Assembly: GCA_030638405.1 (NCBI GenBank)
Contig: DAOWER010000186.1
Span: forward strand, 1 to 6,977
From: Candidatus Eiseniibacteriota bacterium
Lineage (GTDB): Bacteria > Joyebacterota > Joyebacteria > Joyebacterales > Joyebacteraceae
Length of the DNA stretch: 6,977 nucleotides
Direction: 5' to 3'
This document shows, one piece after another, positions 5,845 to 6,977 of this stretch (positions are counted from its first letter, which is position 1; every line of letters starts with the position of its first letter). The translations under genes were made by a program, and so were the position numbers. The notes beneath the pieces are model-generated. The model was not told where the DNA came from, ran no database searches, and saw only the letters and a list, made by a program, of their open reading frames with translations.

Positions 5845-6701
5845 CCCTCTTCCCCCACCTCCCCGAGCACCAGGTTGTCGATCAATCTTGTCTTGCCGAA
5901 GAAGACCGCCAGCGCCAGCATGGTGCCCGCACGAAGCTCCGCGACGTCGTCCAGCGACTTCCAGTCGACGGCCGAGACGTACTGCACTTCAGCATGCGGC
6001 TTCGCCTCGATCATCGTGCGGACTTCCCCAAGCACCTTCGCGGCGTCGGTCTCGCCGGAATCGTACAGAGAGCGGGCGTGCCCAAGCGCCGCGCGCAGCA
6101 CGGGAGCTTCGGCGCGCTCCTGCCTGCTGAGGTAGGCGTTGCGCGAGCTCATCGCGAGACCGTCAGGCTCGCGTACCGTCGGACCGCGGACTATCTGCAC
6201 GTCCAACCCCAGATCCTCGACCATGCGTTCGATTATGGCGGCCTGCTGCCCGTCCTTCTGGCCAAACACGGACAGGTTCGGGCGGACCGCCTCGAAGAGC
6301 TTGGCGACGACGGTGCAGACGCCGTCGAAGTGCCCTGGGCGGAACGCGCCGCACAGCTTCTCACCGAGCCTCTGCACGTGAACGACGGTCGCGTAGCCCC
6401 GCGGATAGACGTCGGACGCCTCGGGCGCGAACACGATGTCGGCGCCGGCATCCTCGAGCAGAGCGACGTCCCGCTCGAGGTCGCGCGGATACCTGTCGAG
6501 GTCCTCGCTCGGACCGAACTGCGTCGGATTGACGAAGATGCTCACGACCACGCTGTCGGCGAGCTCACGCGCAGTTCGGACCAGTGTCAGGTGCCCCTCG
6601 TGAAGGTAGCCCATCGTGGGCACCAGACCGATGACGCTGCCAGAGGCTCTGAGCGCCCGCGCCCTCTCCTTCATCTCTCCGACCGTGCGGATGATCTCCA
6701 T
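5841..6701 (-). CDS. panC: Pantothenate synthetase (pantoate--beta-alanine ligase)
   Basis: It joins pantoate and beta-alanine using ATP, via a pantoyl-adenylate, the last step of pantothenate (vitamin B5) synthesis. From the ATG at 6701 it has 286 residues, typical for PanC. Motifs in order are PTMGYLHEGH (28-37, the HxGH nucleotide-binding signature), FVNPTQF (56-62), RPGHFDGV (121-128), FGQKDGQQ (146-153, usually FGEKDxQQ) and MSSRN (184-188, the KMSKS-like loop), so all the active-site blocks are present. An in-frame GTG at 6710 adds three residues and has its own GGAG six bases upstream. The ATG is preferred because MEIIRTVGEM lines up with the usual PanC N-terminus and also has a GGAG at eight bases. 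It follows panB by 12-21 nt and its stop overlaps the HIT gene start by 4 nt. Confidence 0.97.
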   Translation of the reverse strand: MEIIRTVGEMKERARALRASGSVIGLVPTMGYLHEGHLTLVRTARELADSVVVSIFVNPTQFGPSEDLDRYPRDLERDVALLEDAGADIVFAPEASDVYPRGYATVVHVQRLGEKLCGAFRPGHFDGVCTVVAKLFEAVRPNLSVFGQKDGQQAAIIERMVEDLGLDVQIVRGPTVREPDGLAMSSRNAYLSRQERAEAPVLRAALGHARSLYDSGETDAAKVLGEVRTMIEAKPHAEVQYVSAVDWKSLDDVAELRAGTMLALAVFFGKTRLIDNLVLGEVGEEG

Positions 6702-6722
6702 CGCGGGCACTCCGCTCTCCGC

Positions 6723-6977
6723 TCAGTAGCTCTCCTCGAGGTCGGGATACGCGCCGGCCTTGACGTCCCTGACGAACCCCTCGGCGGCCTCGGAGACCAC
6801 CTTGCGCGCGTCCCCGTAGCTGCGGACGAACTTCGGCGCCGGTCCGTCCGCGTATCCGATGATGCCGTTGATCACAAGCACCTGCCCATCGCAGTGCGGA
6901 CCCGATCCGACCCCGATCGGCGGGACCGGCACCGTCGCTGTTATCTCACGTCCCAGCTGCCACGGAATGGCCTCGAG
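6723..6977 (-). CDS. panB: 3-methyl-2-oxobutanoate hydroxymethyltransferase (partial, C-terminal part)
   Basis: The last 84 residues of PanB are in the window; the frame is open to the right edge, so the start and the metal-binding N-terminal part lie outside. The visible part begins LEAIPWQLGREITATV and continues PPIGVGSGPHCDGQVLV, the strongly conserved C-terminal block of ketopantoate hydroxymethyltransferase (IPxIGIGAGPxCDGQVLV), then PAPKFVRSYGDA, matching the family's PKFVKRY. The enzyme transfers a hydroxymethyl group from methylene-tetrahydrofolate to 2-oxoisovalerate to give ketopantoate, the first committed step of pantothenate synthesis, in the cytoplasm. It is the first visible gene of the operon with panC directly after it. 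The promoter is outside the window. Confidence 0.96.
   Translation of the reverse strand, partial: LEAIPWQLGREITATVPVPPIGVGSGPHCDGQVLVINGIIGYADGPAPKFVRSYGDARKVVSEAAEGFVRDVKAGAYPDLEESY

Overview
The window is a dense, GC-rich (roughly 60-65% by eye) bacterial chromosomal segment carrying housekeeping genes. It contains no insertion sequence, phage gene, tRNA, rRNA or CRISPR array that I can see. A PpiD/SurA-type membrane-anchored parvulin chaperone points to a Gram-negative cell plan. The gene mix (panB-panC-HIT-LytR_C run, EF-G2-type GTPase, PpiD-like protein) resembles deep-branching Gram-negative lineages such as the FCB superphylum and related candidate phyla. That placement is a guess from gene content, not a phylogenetic result.

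There are three transcription units. (1) Right side, minus strand, 6977 to 4896: panB (only its last 84 residues are in the window), panC, a HIT-family nucleotide hydrolase/phosphorylase, and a small membrane protein with a LytR_C domain. They are spaced 12-21 nt apart or overlap by 4 nt, so they look like one operon; it ends at a strong UUCG-capped hairpin at 4822-4853. (2) Middle, plus strand, 2941-4773: one large PpiD-like peptidyl-prolyl isomerase/chaperone, which converges on the same hairpin, so that hairpin probably terminates both units. (3) Left side, minus strand, 2666 to 1: a divergent EF-G-like translational GTPase followed after 72 nt by yebC (cut by the window edge after 170 codons).

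The chaperone gene and the EF-G-like gene are divergent and share a 274-nt intergenic region. It holds two back-to-back sigma70-like promoters with 17-bp spacers and identical TATCTT -10 boxes, a small palindrome between them, and a hairpin-bearing leader in front of the chaperone gene.

Functionally, panB and panC make pantothenate, the precursor of coenzyme A. The HIT protein probably acts on dinucleoside polyphosphates. The LytR_C protein is an envelope protein of unknown function. The chaperone acts on exported proteins outside the inner membrane. The EF-G paralogue and YebC both belong to translation, and their pairing is the most interesting feature of the window. I see no clearly novel multi-gene system. 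The best leads are the altered GTPase motifs in the EF-G paralogue beside yebC, and the rearranged parvulin motifs and C-terminal duplication in the chaperone. No gene-free stretch exceeds 300 bases.
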